Assembly: GCA_013420905.1 (NCBI GenBank)
Contig: JAAXNY010000019.1
Location: 310,001-374,000 of the forward strand
Source: Collybia mongolica
Lineage: Eukaryota > Basidiomycota > Agaricomycetes > Agaricales > Clitocybaceae
Direction of reading: 5' to 3'
Length of the DNA: 64,000 bases
Of the stretch, positions 22,008-32,500 are shown piece after piece (position 1 is the stretch's first letter; each line of letters starts with the position of its first letter). Made by a program: the position numbers and the translations under genes. The notes under the pieces were generated by a model that was given only the letters and a program-made list of their open reading frames with translations, searched no databases and was not told the origin of the DNA.

Positions 22008-22266
22008 CAGACCCTTGATGCACTGGAGGTCTTGTTTTGTATAAATTTCTCTTCTAGAAAATATTAGTTAACAAGTGTGTTGAGTGTTAGATTTGGTGTG
22101 TGTGTGTAAGAGGCAACATTACATAGCATCAGCATGCTTATAGCCCAGGAGCCCCCTTCAATGAGTACTAATGTGTGAGCATGGGTACTGATGTGTGGGT
22201 GTGAGTACTGATGTTGATGCATCAATGCCAATTACAATGCTGATGTCTGATGTGTGAAGTCAGAGC
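22008..22266. other. AT-rich spacer
   Basis: GT-rich low-complexity DNA with no gene. The composite Tc1 element begins at its right edge. Confidence 0.4.
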
Positions 22267-22485
22267 TACAGTAAGCAACAAAACTGTTTCAATGTTTTCA
22301 CATTCTGTAAAAATGCATCCATATGTCAGAAAATAAAAATTGGAAAAATATGAAAAAATTACAGAAGCTGCATTGATGTCATATAATGTTGCTTACATAA
22401 TGTCTTTGCACCACTTCCATTTTTGGTAGCAAAATCACAGGATACATACAAAGCCATCATTGAAACGGTTTTGTTGCCCATTGTA
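22267..22485. repeat. Palindromic end module of Tc1-2, left
   Basis: The terminal sequence at 22267-22294 (TACAGTAAGCAACAAAACTG...) recurs inverted at 22458-22485 (CATTGAAACGGTTTTGTTGC...), with about 163 bp between. The mirror copy is at about 27163-27381. Confidence 0.85.
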
Positions 22486-22594
22486 AAAAAATAAGAAAGT
22501 GCTGAGATCTTAACTGTAGTCACATGACTTTGTTTATTGTTTAATGTATTAAACAAAGTCATGTGACTTGCTCATGTTTTAGTATAAATACAGA

Positions 22595-23640
22595 GTGTTC
22601 AAGTGCTCTAATGCCCCCAAACACACTATGCAATCTCTTACCCCTGCTCAGTGCTCTCATGTCATCACACTGCTTGATGCAGGCACTTCTGGCCACGAGA
22701 TCCACAAGATCACTGGCTTCTCCATTGCTACTATCTCTAGGATCCACTCTCAGTATCGTTCTGAGCTCCCAAAGTCCTTTGGTGGCCGTCCTTCCAAGCT
22801 CACTTCTGCCAATATTAGCTATGCAAAGCGCATCATTCACATGGGCAAGGCTGATAATGCAGTCCAAGTCACCAAAGCTCTTCAAGATGTCACCAACCAA
22901 TCCATTTCCTCCCAAACTATTTGTCGCAACTTGAAAAAGCATGGTTTATGGCCTGCAGTAAAATGAAAACGGCCTCTTCTCAAAACCCATCATAGGAGGG
23001 ATCAGTTGGACTTTGCAGAAAGGCACAAGGAGTGGACTCTGGAGGACTGGAAAAGGGTTATATGGTCTGATGAAACCAAAATTAACTGTTTGGGGTCAGA
23101 TGGAAGGAAATGGATCTGGAAAGAGGTAGGGGAGCAGTTGAGTGATAGGATTGTAGAGGGGACACTGAAGTTTGGAGGTGGTAATGTGATGGTATGGGGC
23201 TGCATGGGGTGGGATGGGGTTGGATATGCAACCAGGATTGAGGGAAAGATGGATGCAGACCTCTATGTATCCATCATGGAGGATGAGCTTCAAGATTCCC
23301 TTCATCACTATGGGAAAACCCCTGCCAATATCATCTTCCAGCAGGACAATGACCCCAAACACACAAGCAAGAAGGCCCAAAACTAGTTCAAGGACAATGG
23401 TTTCAATGTTATGAAGTGGCCTGCACAGTCACCTGACATGAATCCTATTGAATATCTTTGGCATCACCTCAAAATGAAGCTCAATGAATATGAAAATCCT
23501 CCACACAGCCAGCATGAGCTTTGGGAGTGAGTGGAGAAGGAGTGGGAAGCAATAGATAAGTCTGTCTGTCAAGGATTGATTGAGAGCATGCCTAGATATA
23601 TTGCTGCAGTGTTGAGGGCCAAAGGAGGCACAAATTCTCT
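22595..23640 (+). pseudogene. Tc1 transposase with three stop codons (Tc1-2, left arm)
   Basis: One continuous frame from ATG 22595 holds a nearly complete Tc1 transposase. It has an N-terminal helix-turn-helix (TPAQCSHVITLLDAG), a second one (GGRPSKLTSANISY), and the DD34E core with WSDETKI, QQDNDPKH and SPDMNPIEYLW. Only three nonsense codons break it: TGA at 22964-22966, TAG at 23384-23386 and TGA at 23528-23530. Each is one C-to-T or G-to-A change from an expected Arg or Trp codon. The C-terminus is cut at about 23640 by LINE sequence. Confidence 0.85.
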
Positions 23641-24985
23641 GTTGAGACCCTCAATGCCCGCAACCCAAGCCGTAGGCTCGGTAAACTAGTATCGCCCATT
23701 GTAGAGGCCTGGTCTAACCTTGGCCTCTCTTCCCTGAATCTGGACCCTGTCCACCCACTCAACCAACCAGGCATGCGCCCCAAGGACCTGTTCCCTGGTC
23801 GCATTGTCTACAACATTGTCACCCCCCCACCTAAGGGCAGTGATCACCGCAAGGAATTCATGAAAGACCGCACCACATCGCTGAAGAGCGCTGTCAATGA
23901 GGCCTCTCATTCCCCATGGAGCATCTGCATTATCACTGATGCATCCACCCCCCCCTCCTCCCATGCAGTCAGTTGCGGTGTACCGCGTCTGGCACGATGG
24001 AGATTTATATGAGGACTGGTTTGCTACCGGCCTATCTACGTCTGATGACGCCGAGCTGCGAGCGATTGCGGAAGGTGCCCAACAGGCAGCTGACATTGGA
24101 CTAGAGGACATCCATGATGTCCATATCTTCTCCGACTCCATCAACGCCCTCAGGCGTTCCCTCGATGCGTCGCACCACTCAGGTCAAGCATCAGCCCTCA
24201 AAGTGTGCGATGTGCTGCTGCCTTGGCTGCAGCTCTGCGCCATCCACAAGATTCACCTCCACCATATTACAAGTGGTGTGGAGATTGAAGACCACCAACT
24301 GGCACACATCAGCACCATCTCAACTCGTGTTGAGGCAGGTGGAGCGCCAGTTATATCTGCTGACTTTGCACGATGCGAAGCAGTTACATGCATGCTTGAC
24401 GGCTGGAAGTCTCTCTTCCTGTCCAGAAAGTACATTGGCTCCAATTTCCTGACGCTCTATGCAAAAAAGGACACCCTGCTCACTCCGACCCATGTAAACA
24501 ATGGGCCGTGGATGCGCAAGACTGGTCACAGCCATGCTCTGACTGCCCGCTGGGTGCGATGCATCACCGGACATGCTCCAATTGGGGCATTCCGATCACA
24601 ATTCTTCAAGGAAGAATCTGTCTCCTGTAGGTGCGGTGCTCCCTTGGAAACTGTACAACACATGCTATTTGACTGTCCATGGCATGGACAGGAAGACAAG
24701 CCCAGCCACCAGCTGCGCTATGCATGGCTGGTTGAATTCCTCTCGGAGAATGAAAACGCTTTCGCGTTCAATGTTCCCTAGTCCTAAACAGGCTAGGGGC
24801 GGTACTCAGTGTTCTAAGTGATGGCTATAGGGTGCTCCCTGCCCAAACATGCGAACCTGGATAATCGGTGGACTTGAAGCCACCACCTGCTGCGGAGTGC
24901 TGCAGCAGGGGGCCCACCCCCTGGCATAGATTGGCCCTTCCGGCCTGTGTACAACGAGCTCTGGCTCCATTCGCTAGTCCGACCC
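23641..24985 (+). mobile_element. Fragment of a non-LTR retrotransposon (LINE)
   Basis: A 5'-truncated LINE without its reverse transcriptase core. The frame from 23645 reads through a linker (VETLNARNPSRRLGKL) into an RNase H domain and a C-terminal Cys/His motif. The coding part ends at about 24781. A GC-rich 3' tail follows, to a junction with Tc1-3 near 24985. Its normal CpG content contrasts with the CpG-poor Tc1 arms, so it probably inserted later. Confidence 0.75.
23645..24781 (+). pseudogene. LINE RNase H and zinc-binding C-terminus, frameshifted
   Basis: RNase H acidic residues can be followed: Asp in IITDAS, Glu in DDAELRAI and Asp in HIFSDSINAL. A zinc-binding tail has CRCGAPLETVQHMLFDCP. 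The first Asp lies in a different frame from the rest. The shift falls at or just after the C-run near 23947-23956, so the gene is broken unless the run is a sequencing error. Confidence 0.75.
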
Positions 24986-25732
24986 CGGGTCACACCCCAG
25001 ACAGTCAGAAATGCACTCAAGGAAAATCAATTTTATGCTGCTACAAAGAGGAAAGCTCCTCTTCTCAAACGAGCCCATCACATCCGGCGTCTCCAGTTTG
25101 CAAAATATCATGAAAGCTGGACTGTGGAGGACTGGAAAAGGGTTCTATGGACAGATGAGACCAAAATCAATAGGATTGGGTCAGATGGAAAGGTTTATGT
25201 CTGGAAACAAAGGGGAGAACCACCATCTGATAGAACAACATCACCTACTGTCAAACATGGAGGAGGAGGAAACCTCATGGTATGGGGTTGTATGGGGTGG
25301 AATGGAGTGGGAAAGCTCATAGAGGTGCAGGGGAACATGGACAAGGTTCAATACTGTGAAATTTTGGAGAGTGGAGTTCAGGAAAGTTTTGAGAAGTTGG
25401 AAATGGTGGATGGCGAGCGCTACTTTCAGCAAGATAACGACCCCAAACACACATCTGGACTGGCCACACAGTGGTTTGAAGACAACAACATTCAAGTCCT
25501 TGGCTGGCCTGCCCAATCCCCTGACATGAATCCAATAGAACACCTTTGGGAACATCTCAAGCGCTGTCTTAAAGAATATCCGACACCACCCAAAGGAGTA
25601 CATGAGTTGTGGGATAGATTGGCTGAAGAGTGGGGTGAAATTCCACCAGAGGTATGCCAAAACCTGATAGAAAGTATGCCCAGGCGGATACAAGCAGTTA
25701 TAAAGGCAAAAGGTGGTCATACAAAGTATTAG
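24986..25732 (+). pseudogene. Tc1 transposase lacking its N-terminus (Tc1-3)
   Basis: About 248 codons remain with an intact DD34E catalytic core: WTDETKI, FQQDNDPKH and SPDMNPIEHLW. The C-terminus AVIKAKGGHTKY is normal for the family. The two DNA-binding helix-turn-helix domains are missing, so it is unlikely to bind transposon ends. It has no in-frame stop, unlike the two Tc1-2 copies. Confidence 0.75.
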
Positions 25733-25961
25733 ATAGAAAATTAATAGAGGGTCAAAAAACTGCCCCAATGAGTAATCATTTTGTTTGGCCTATAGCTTAA
25801 TGGGTTTTGATCCAAATCACATGATCCAGGGTCCATTGGAAAGCCACGATGTCATAGTATCTTACATAATTACCCCAGGTCCCCTGCTTATGTCAGCACT
25901 TCATACCATATTGATCTTTCAAAAATGTACAAACATTGGGGCAGTTTTTTGAGCCACTGTA
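24986..25961 (+). mobile_element. 5'-truncated Tc1 element (Tc1-3)
   Basis: The element enters in mid-transposase (QTVRNALKENQFYAATK). It is open to the normal stop at 25732 and ends with the terminal repeat at 25934-25961 (CATTGGGGCAGTTTTTTG...CACTG|TA). The inverted partner of that repeat is at 25749-25770, so a palindromic 3' module of about 213 bp is present, as in Tc1-1 and Tc1-2. The sequence is a different subfamily from Tc1-2 and is closest to Tc1-1 in its ends (GGCTCAAAAAA). Confidence 0.8.
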
Positions 25962-26007
25962 GTTTACCGAGCCTACGGCTTGGGTTGCGGGCATTGAGGG
26001 TCTCAAC

Positions 26008-27053
26008 AGAGAATTTGTGCCTCCTTTGGCCCTCAACACTGCAGCAATATATCTAGGCATGCTCTCAATCAATCCTTGACAGACAGACTTATCTATTGCT
26101 TCCCACTCCTTCTCCACTCACTCCCAAAGCTCATGCTGGCTGTGTGGAGGATTTTCATATTCATTGAGCTTCATTTTGAGGTGATGCCAAAGATATTCAA
26201 TAGGATTCATGTCAGGTGACTGTGCAGGCCACTTCATAACATTGAAACCATTGTCCTTGAACTAGTTTTGGGCCTTCTTGCTTGTGTGTTTGGGGTCATT
26301 GTCCTGCTGGAAGATGATATTGGCAGGGGTTTTCCCATAGTGATGAAGGGAATCTTGAAGCTCATCCTCCATGATGGATACATAGAGGTCTGCATCCATC
26401 TTTCCCTCAATCCTGGTTGCATATCCAACCCCATCCCACCCCATGCAGCCCCATACCATCACATTACCACCTCCAAACTTCAGTGTCCCCTCTACAATCC
26501 TATCACTCAACTGCTCCCCTACCTCTTTCCAGATCCATTTCCTTCCATCTGACCCCAAACAGTTAATTTTGGTTTCATCAGACCATATAACCCTTTTCCA
26601 GTCCTCCAGAGTCCACTCCTTGTGCCTTTCTGCAAAGTCCAACTGATCCCTCCTATGATGGGTTTTGAGAAGAGGCCGTTTTCATTTTACTGCAGGCCAT
26701 AAACCATGCTTTTTCAAGTTGCGACAAATAGTTTGGGAGGAAATGGATTGGTTGGTGACATCTTGAAGAGCTTTGGTGACTTGGACTGCATTATCAGCCT
26801 TGCCCATGTGAATGATGCGCTTTGCATAGCTAATATTGGCAGAAGTGAGCTTGGAAGGACGGCCACCAAAGGACTTTGGGAGCTCAGAACGATACTGAGA
26901 GTGGATCCTAGAGATAGTAGCAATGGAGAAGCCAGTGATCTTGTGGATCTCGTGGCCAGAAGTGCCTGCATCAAGCAGTGTGATGACATGAGAGCACTGA
27001 GCAGGGGTAAGAGATTGCATAGTGTGTTTGGGGGCATTAGAGCACTTGAACAC
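26008..27053 (-). pseudogene. Tc1 transposase with three stop codons (Tc1-2, right arm)
   Basis: Mirror copy of the pseudogene at 22595-23640. The encoded segments are identical wherever compared, and the same three nonsense codons are present. The two copies therefore share an ancestor that had already decayed. Confidence 0.85.
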
Positions 27054-27381
27054 TCTGTATTTATACTAAAACATGAGCAAGTCACATGACTTTGTTTAAT
27101 ACATTAAACAATAAACAAAGTCATGTGACTACAGTTAAGATCTCAGCACTTTCTTATTTTTTTACAATGGGCAACAAAACCGTTTCAATGATGGCTTTGT
27201 ATGTATCCTGTGATTTTGCTACCAAAAATGGAAGTGGTGCAAAGACATTATGTAAGCAACATTATATGACATCAATGCAGCTTCTGTAATTGTTTCATAT
27301 TTTTCCAATTTTTATTTTCTGACATATGGATGCATCTTTACAGAATGTGAAAACATTGAAATGGTTTTGTTGCCTACTGTA

Positions 27382-28461
27382 TAAGGGGAACACCCAATTC
27401 CACACACATGGCTCCAACTTCACACATTGGCATTGGCACTTGCACTTGCATGTCAGTCTCAGTAAAAAGCAAAAGTCAATCTGTGGTCAGTGAATGGTTG
27501 GCTTTTAGTCAGGTTTGGACTTAGGACTGACTAACATGCATTTTTGAGACATTTCACCAACTAGCTCTAGTGATTTAATGGTCACATTTAGTCAAGCCCT
27601 AGTCAGTGACAGGTCAGTCAATGCACATCAGTTATTATTTGAATTCTCAGTCATCCATTAGTCAATTCTGGGTCAGTGTTCTATCAATTAATGTTGGCCA
27701 GTGTTATTCTATTGTATTATTACTAGTACAAAGGAGTCAGCCAGCTACACCACCATAACACCTTAAAATTGGTCCTCCCTACTGTTTCCCCTGGGATTTT
27801 GATGGCAGAGTCAAAGGGCAGTGTTTATTAGTGGTTGCAGTGAGGGCTTAATGAAGCTGTTGCAACAAAAGCCTTAGTGTCTGTCTGAACAATAAAGTTG
27901 TCTAGAAACTCACATTATACATTGAATGCCTGATCCTAAATGAGTTTGGGGTGTAATAACTGTATCTGTTAGATAGCAGAATGAGTAGTGTAGCTTAGGT
28001 ATGGTGGCGCAGCAGCAGAGAGGAGCAAAGCAAGTAGCATAGCACAAGGAAGGAAAGGGAAGCCACGGCACAGCAGCTGGAGCTGTTCAGGGCAGGTCTT
28101 ACAAACTTGGAAGAAAAAAAAAATCTATTTTTGTAAGCCAGTAACCAAGAACCCTTGTTCATGTAAGCAGAAAACCAAAAACAAGGAAAGATTTCTCAAA
28201 ACTCTTGGCAGTTTATTTTGGCTTGGTAAAAACACAAGCCTGACTATTGCCTGACCTTAGAATGACATCTGGACCAGGGCCAGATCTGTGTGCCACCTAA
28301 TGTTGACTAGGTTTTTTACTGGGTGTCAGTACTCATGCTTGTACATTGGTACTTGTGTTTGCACATTGGCACTTGCACTTGCACATTGGATTCCAGTCAG
28401 AGTATGTCAGCTTCCCATTGGAGCACATTGGTTCACTTGTAGATAGTGTACACTATGACTC
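27382..28461. other. AT-rich transposon-derived DNA, no gene seen
   Basis: CpG is almost absent. Short GCACTTGCACATTGG-like repeats and AGTCA-rich tracts occur. No open frame or terminal repeat could be assigned. Confidence 0.4.
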
Positions 28462-28685
28462 TGAGCCACATGGCAACAATGGGACTCCATGGCTATTGTT
28501 TAGAATAGGTACATAGGATAGAGACCCCTGGCAGAGGATCCTCAGAGTATTCTCTTTGGATTCCTCTGCTAGGTTAAGTAGATAGCCTGTTACTTGACTT
28601 TATAAATATAACTTTGGATTCCTCTGCTAGATCATGCATTGGCTGACTTGGGGTTAGTGCAGCACAATATAGGGTTGCCCTTACA
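28462..28685 (+). repeat. Solo-LTR-like repeat, copy 2
   Basis: Begins TGAGCCACATGGCAACAAT and ends GGGTTGCCCTTACA. Two internal GGATTCCTCTGCTAG motifs take the place of the GGATTTCCCC motifs of copy 1 at 21780-22007. Same orientation and length as copy 1, about 6.5 kb apart, with the composite Tc1 element between them. Confidence 0.5.
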
Positions 28686-28950
28686 TGCCCTTACAATATA
28701 GAACAGTAGAGTCCACCATTATGGCCAGCTATAAGTTAATATATTGCTTCATAGTTAATTACAGAGGACTCTAACTTTGCTGATATATATATGGGAAAAC
28801 AGGATTCGTTACTCACTAACTGGGCAATATGCTATGCTTATCCTAACCTTGCATTGCCTGGCACCCTGCTTGTACTGCAGTACCAATGTTGGCTTTTTTG
28901 GTAAATTGCATTGAAACTCTACTACACTGCCTAACCTACAAATAAGAAAT
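28686..28950. other. AT-rich spacer 3' of the NACHT gene
   Basis: Nothing recognisable. A TATATATATA-like run occurs near 28780-28790. Confidence 0.4.
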
Positions 28951-31508
28951 TTATACATATGTAGAATTTAGAAACACTACAAAGAGCCAAACCCAACAGA
29001 ACAAAAGTAAAAAGGCACATATAAACTGGAAGTAAGATTGCATCAAGTTCTGCTTATATCTGAGACCTAAAAATCCAAACTGTGGCCTCTTTCTGAGTAT
29101 AAGCCATTGCTGATAAAGCTCCCAACAAGAAGTGAGGTCTCCAGAAGGGTTAGAAATGTTCTGGAAAAGCCTGTGAGACAATGTTATATAACCCAAGGAT
29201 GAATACTTACCTTCAACCATCCAACAACCCGTTTGGTGCCATGAATATCACAATGAGGTTTGAGCCAGGTGAGTGACTTGAGAAGGTAAAGGATATTCTC
29301 CAGATTTGGAGGGCATTTGGAACACTGAACCAAATGAAAAGTCCACCATTTTTGTAGGTACAACCTAGCTCCATCTATGTCCTCATCAGACCTCCCTTTG
29401 ATTCTCTGATTTGCCACTTCATTATATTCTGGAAAGATCTCATTATGCAAATATGTTTCAACAGCTATTGCATGGCCATAAGCAGGATTATAAGAAGATT
29501 TCCAGCTGTTTGATTGAACAAGGAAATTTGCCAAGTATAGGGAGCAGGGCATAATGAAGTAATGGTCATCTGCAAGTTTGACAGCATAGTATCTTCCAAA
29601 ATTGGCCCATGCATTTGTAGATCCTGGATCTTCAAATGATGGAATTGGAATGAGGGTCTGGGACTTGATAGTGTTTGAAAAGAAGAAATTGCAGATGGCA
29701 GTAAACTGTTGGATTGGAGGGAAATCCAAGTACTGGAGAAATATATACATCATGTCAACCTAGCACAACAAGAGAATTTGATGCTTACCTCAAATGCCTC
29801 AATCCAGTGGTCTAAGGCTAATAACTGTTGTGCATCTTCACTTGTAGTAGGCACCAATGGGAAATTTGGTGATATAGTTGAAGGCTGTAGCAGGGATTTC
29901 CATGAGGCAATGCTAATAGCCTGGAGGTCCTCCAGAAAATGGGTATCTTTTTTTAAGTGGTAATTGGCATAACAGACAAGCCTTGGTAGAACACCCATAT
30001 AGGGTGGGTTTTTATCCATTCCAAGAAGTTTGACCATGGCCTTGGCAAGTTTCTCATAACCAGACCACCTATTTGCATAGAAGGCTCCTGAGCGTTCCTT
30101 ATTTTCAAGGTAGTCAAAGACAGATGCATGGTAAAAGTATATCTTGTCATCCACAACTTTTAGAAGTGAGTGCAGCCTTCTCAGTATAATATAGATTTCT
30201 CCAGCTGGCAGTTGAAGCAGTTGTTCAAGTTCACTTAGAGATATATCCATCAATTCAGACCTTTGCATGCATGCTATGAAGATCTCCAGAATATCCATAA
30301 GATGTAGCCTTTTCTGTGATGGAACTGTGCAAAGTATTTGGGTATAGAGCCCATCTAACCCTGAAAATGGACTGGATTCTGCAGCAAGAACAAAAGATAG
30401 ACTTTCAACTGGATGCCTATCTTCATCATCAACAAATTTGATCACAGTAGATGCATAGATGAAGTAGCCAGATGATTGAGATACAAGCCAGTCAATATTA
30501 TTCTCTGATGGCCAAGAATCCCCAAGAGCAGCAATACTTGGATGGTGACTCTGTATTCTGCAAAAGCTGCTGACAAGAAATGTACGGATATCCTCCTCAG
30601 ACGGGTTAAGATAGAACTCCGTTGTAATAGCAGCTACTCGTAAGTCCTTGCGAAAAGCATCCATGATGTGCAGCTCAGGCCGGCTGGCAACAAGAAATAT
30701 GATTGGAATATGGTGTGTATGGAGAAGGTCGCCAATGACAGAGACAATCAGCTTCTGGTTGTCGTCTCCATCACACTCATCAAGGCCATCAACAATGACA
30801 AGATATTGTTGCTCGGAATACAGTTGCGTTTGAAGGAACGAAGAAAATGGCTCCACAATTAGCAGCTGGACCTGAGATTTCAGAGAGAGCTGGAAGACGG
30901 CTGGGTTGCGAGAAACTGCAAGTCCAATGTAATCATGCATGTCAGGAATCAACATGGCAATTTGATAGGCTATGGTGCAAATGAAGTAGGCCATGGTGCC
31001 CCGACGGGGTTGTCCTCGAGCAAAAAAGAAGCTCGCAATACCTTTCAAGGCGCGCTCCGAGAACCTTTCTGCAATCGTCTGAGCGATTGCGGATTTCCCT
31101 GCTCCAGCAGGACCATTAAGCCACAAGATGTTCTTACTTTCTGTGAATGAGTGAGCACGGTCTTCTATCCACACAATAATCCGAGCAAGGACTGCTTCGC
31201 GCGTTTCCGGATGGCATTCGGGCGGCGGGAAGCGGGCCTGTGAGTTATGCATGGCGTCGATAGCGCTATTTCTCTCGAGTTCGCGGATTCCTAGGTATCA
31301 TAGGTTTGTGTTGTCAGCATGAATGAACGGAGCTTGACGCACCATATTCCACACTCGATTCACCGGACCCCTGGCCCACAACGTAGTTTCCTGCAATGTC
31401 GACAAAACTGCTGTTATGAATTTGAGGCTGATATGCTTGATCAAAAATTGGCATGTTGAAAGACAATGAGCCAAGAGGAATGTCGAAGGTAGCTGAAGTG
31501 GACGACAA
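28951..31508 (-). CDS. NACHT-type STAND NTPase (fungal NLR-like)
   Basis: Four exons (31508-31343, 31290-29789, 29732-29211, 29160-28951) with introns of 52, 56 and 50 bp give 799 residues in one frame. Walker A is GPAGAGKS (about 115-122) and Walker B is YLVIVDGLDEC (about 218-228). The N-terminus has the mushroom-type lead IRELERNSAIDA before the NTPase. Such proteins are signal-transducing ATPases, in fungi often tied to non-self recognition and cell death. No WD40, ankyrin or TPR repeats follow; the C-terminal third is unassigned and ends in a hydrophobic stretch (CAFLLLFCWVWLFVVFL). From about 30.57 kb leftward the gene has almost no CpG, unlike its 5' part. The last exon may be partly decayed, or the real stop may lie elsewhere. 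Confidence 0.75.
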
Positions 31509-31969
31509 AGTTTTGGGCGCAAAGTTTGCACGAGCTGTGCTTCGTCATCAAGGCGTCCACGTCACACGTCACGGTCCATTCTGTGGTACTTACCTTTCCC
31601 CTTTTTTGATTCGATTTGACGATGGCGCGACACGCAATTTTGGTGTTCTGAAAGTTCACTCATCTAGCAGGTTATTCAAATGCAAGTCTTCAAAACTCGT
31701 AGATCCCTTCCTCTATTACAAATAACACATAACGGGCATGAGAAAGTTCACATTACCAAGCCAACGACGCACCATTTCCAGCACTCATTTTGTGTTCAGT
31801 TTTCATGCCGTCAAGGAGTGGTTTATGTGTTGTCTGTTTCGATTTGATCCTCGTCTCATTCGGTGGTCGACTAACGTTAGGCAGTGCTGAAAATGGTATT
31901 TGAATTGTGGGATTGATGTGAGTAATCATCAACATTCTCATGGTTTTACAGGAGCATACGCTGTTCGAG
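31509..31969. other. Intergenic between the NACHT gene and a decayed regulator copy
   Basis: CpG frequency is normal. Short ORFs only. It should contain the NACHT promoter, but no TATA box was picked out. Confidence 0.35.
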
Positions 31970-32500
31970 CTTCATGATAGCCAGTGATTTGTCGTTCTAC
32001 ATCACTAAATGCCACTCCAACGAAGAGCTACCGTCCGCATCAACGCTGAGGACGAAGGGATCAGCATCTGCATTGTGGGCCACTACACCCAAGCATGTGT
32101 GCGACAACTGTGTCCAATCAAGTCTACTGCTCCTCCTCCTACTTCACCCTCCATCACCGCCTCCCCATCCCACAGTGACGCCCCGTTGCTCGTGGGCGAC
32201 CCAGACCCAAGGCCATGGCACGTATACCACGATACTGCTGCATACTTCCAGCCCCAGAACTTATCACCATCGTGGGCCAGAACCAACGAGAGCACAGCAG
32301 CCGCGAGATGGTGCAGGATACTGATAGGCAATTCCCAGTGATCCTGGCGTGCCTAAGTAGTGGGTACATGCCTACAGGCCTGGCTTCCTGGCTTCTAGGA
32401 TGAGTACGGGTTCACACCGAGGAGTGGGTATACGTCTGACTATACTGGAGCAAGAGCTGGGAGCTTGGCGTTAATGCTGGTGCTGGTACCAGTAAGGCGG
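31970..32500 (+). pseudogene. Decayed fragment of the C2H2/Zn2Cys6 regulator
   Basis: Matches parts of the gene at 16790-20700. SDLSFYITKCHSNE parallels SDLLSRHINKCHSNE, KGSASALWATT parallels KGSASASRATT, CDNCVQSS parallels CDQCVQSS, and SREMVQDTDRQFPV parallels AREMMQDIDRQFPV. The order is kept but the first finger, the last four Cys and most of the tail are missing. The frame shifts between blocks. Nothing functional can be read. Confidence 0.75.

Larger units (their letters stand above)
22267..27381. mobile_element. Composite Tc1 element with inverted arms, about 5.1 kb
   Basis: Both outer ends are Tc1 termini next to TA: TA|CAGTAAGCAACAAAAC at 22267, and GTTTTGTTGCCTACTG|TA ending 27381. 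The left arm (22269-23689) and right arm (25963-27379) are inverted and almost identical, including the same three stop codons. Each arm is a 3'-truncated Tc1 element plus 48 bp of a LINE. Between them lie the rest of the LINE (to about 24985) and a 5'-truncated Tc1 of another subfamily (about 24985-25961). The outer flanks differ, so the matched region stops exactly at the transposon ends. It looks like one unit that could move as a whole. Confidence 0.75.

Noticed and set aside
23096..23380. Reverse ORF opposite the Tc1 transposase (and its mirror at 26268-26552)
   Set aside because: Antisense of the transposase catalytic core; the sense frame matches the family.
25749..25961. Independent MITE inserted 3' of Tc1-3
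   Set aside because: The same palindromic module in the same place occurs in Tc1-1 and Tc1-2, so it is better read as part of the element end.
29760..29788. A 29-bp intron in the NACHT gene using the first AG
   Set aside because: Too short for a fungal intron. The next AG gives a 56-bp intron and also keeps the frame.
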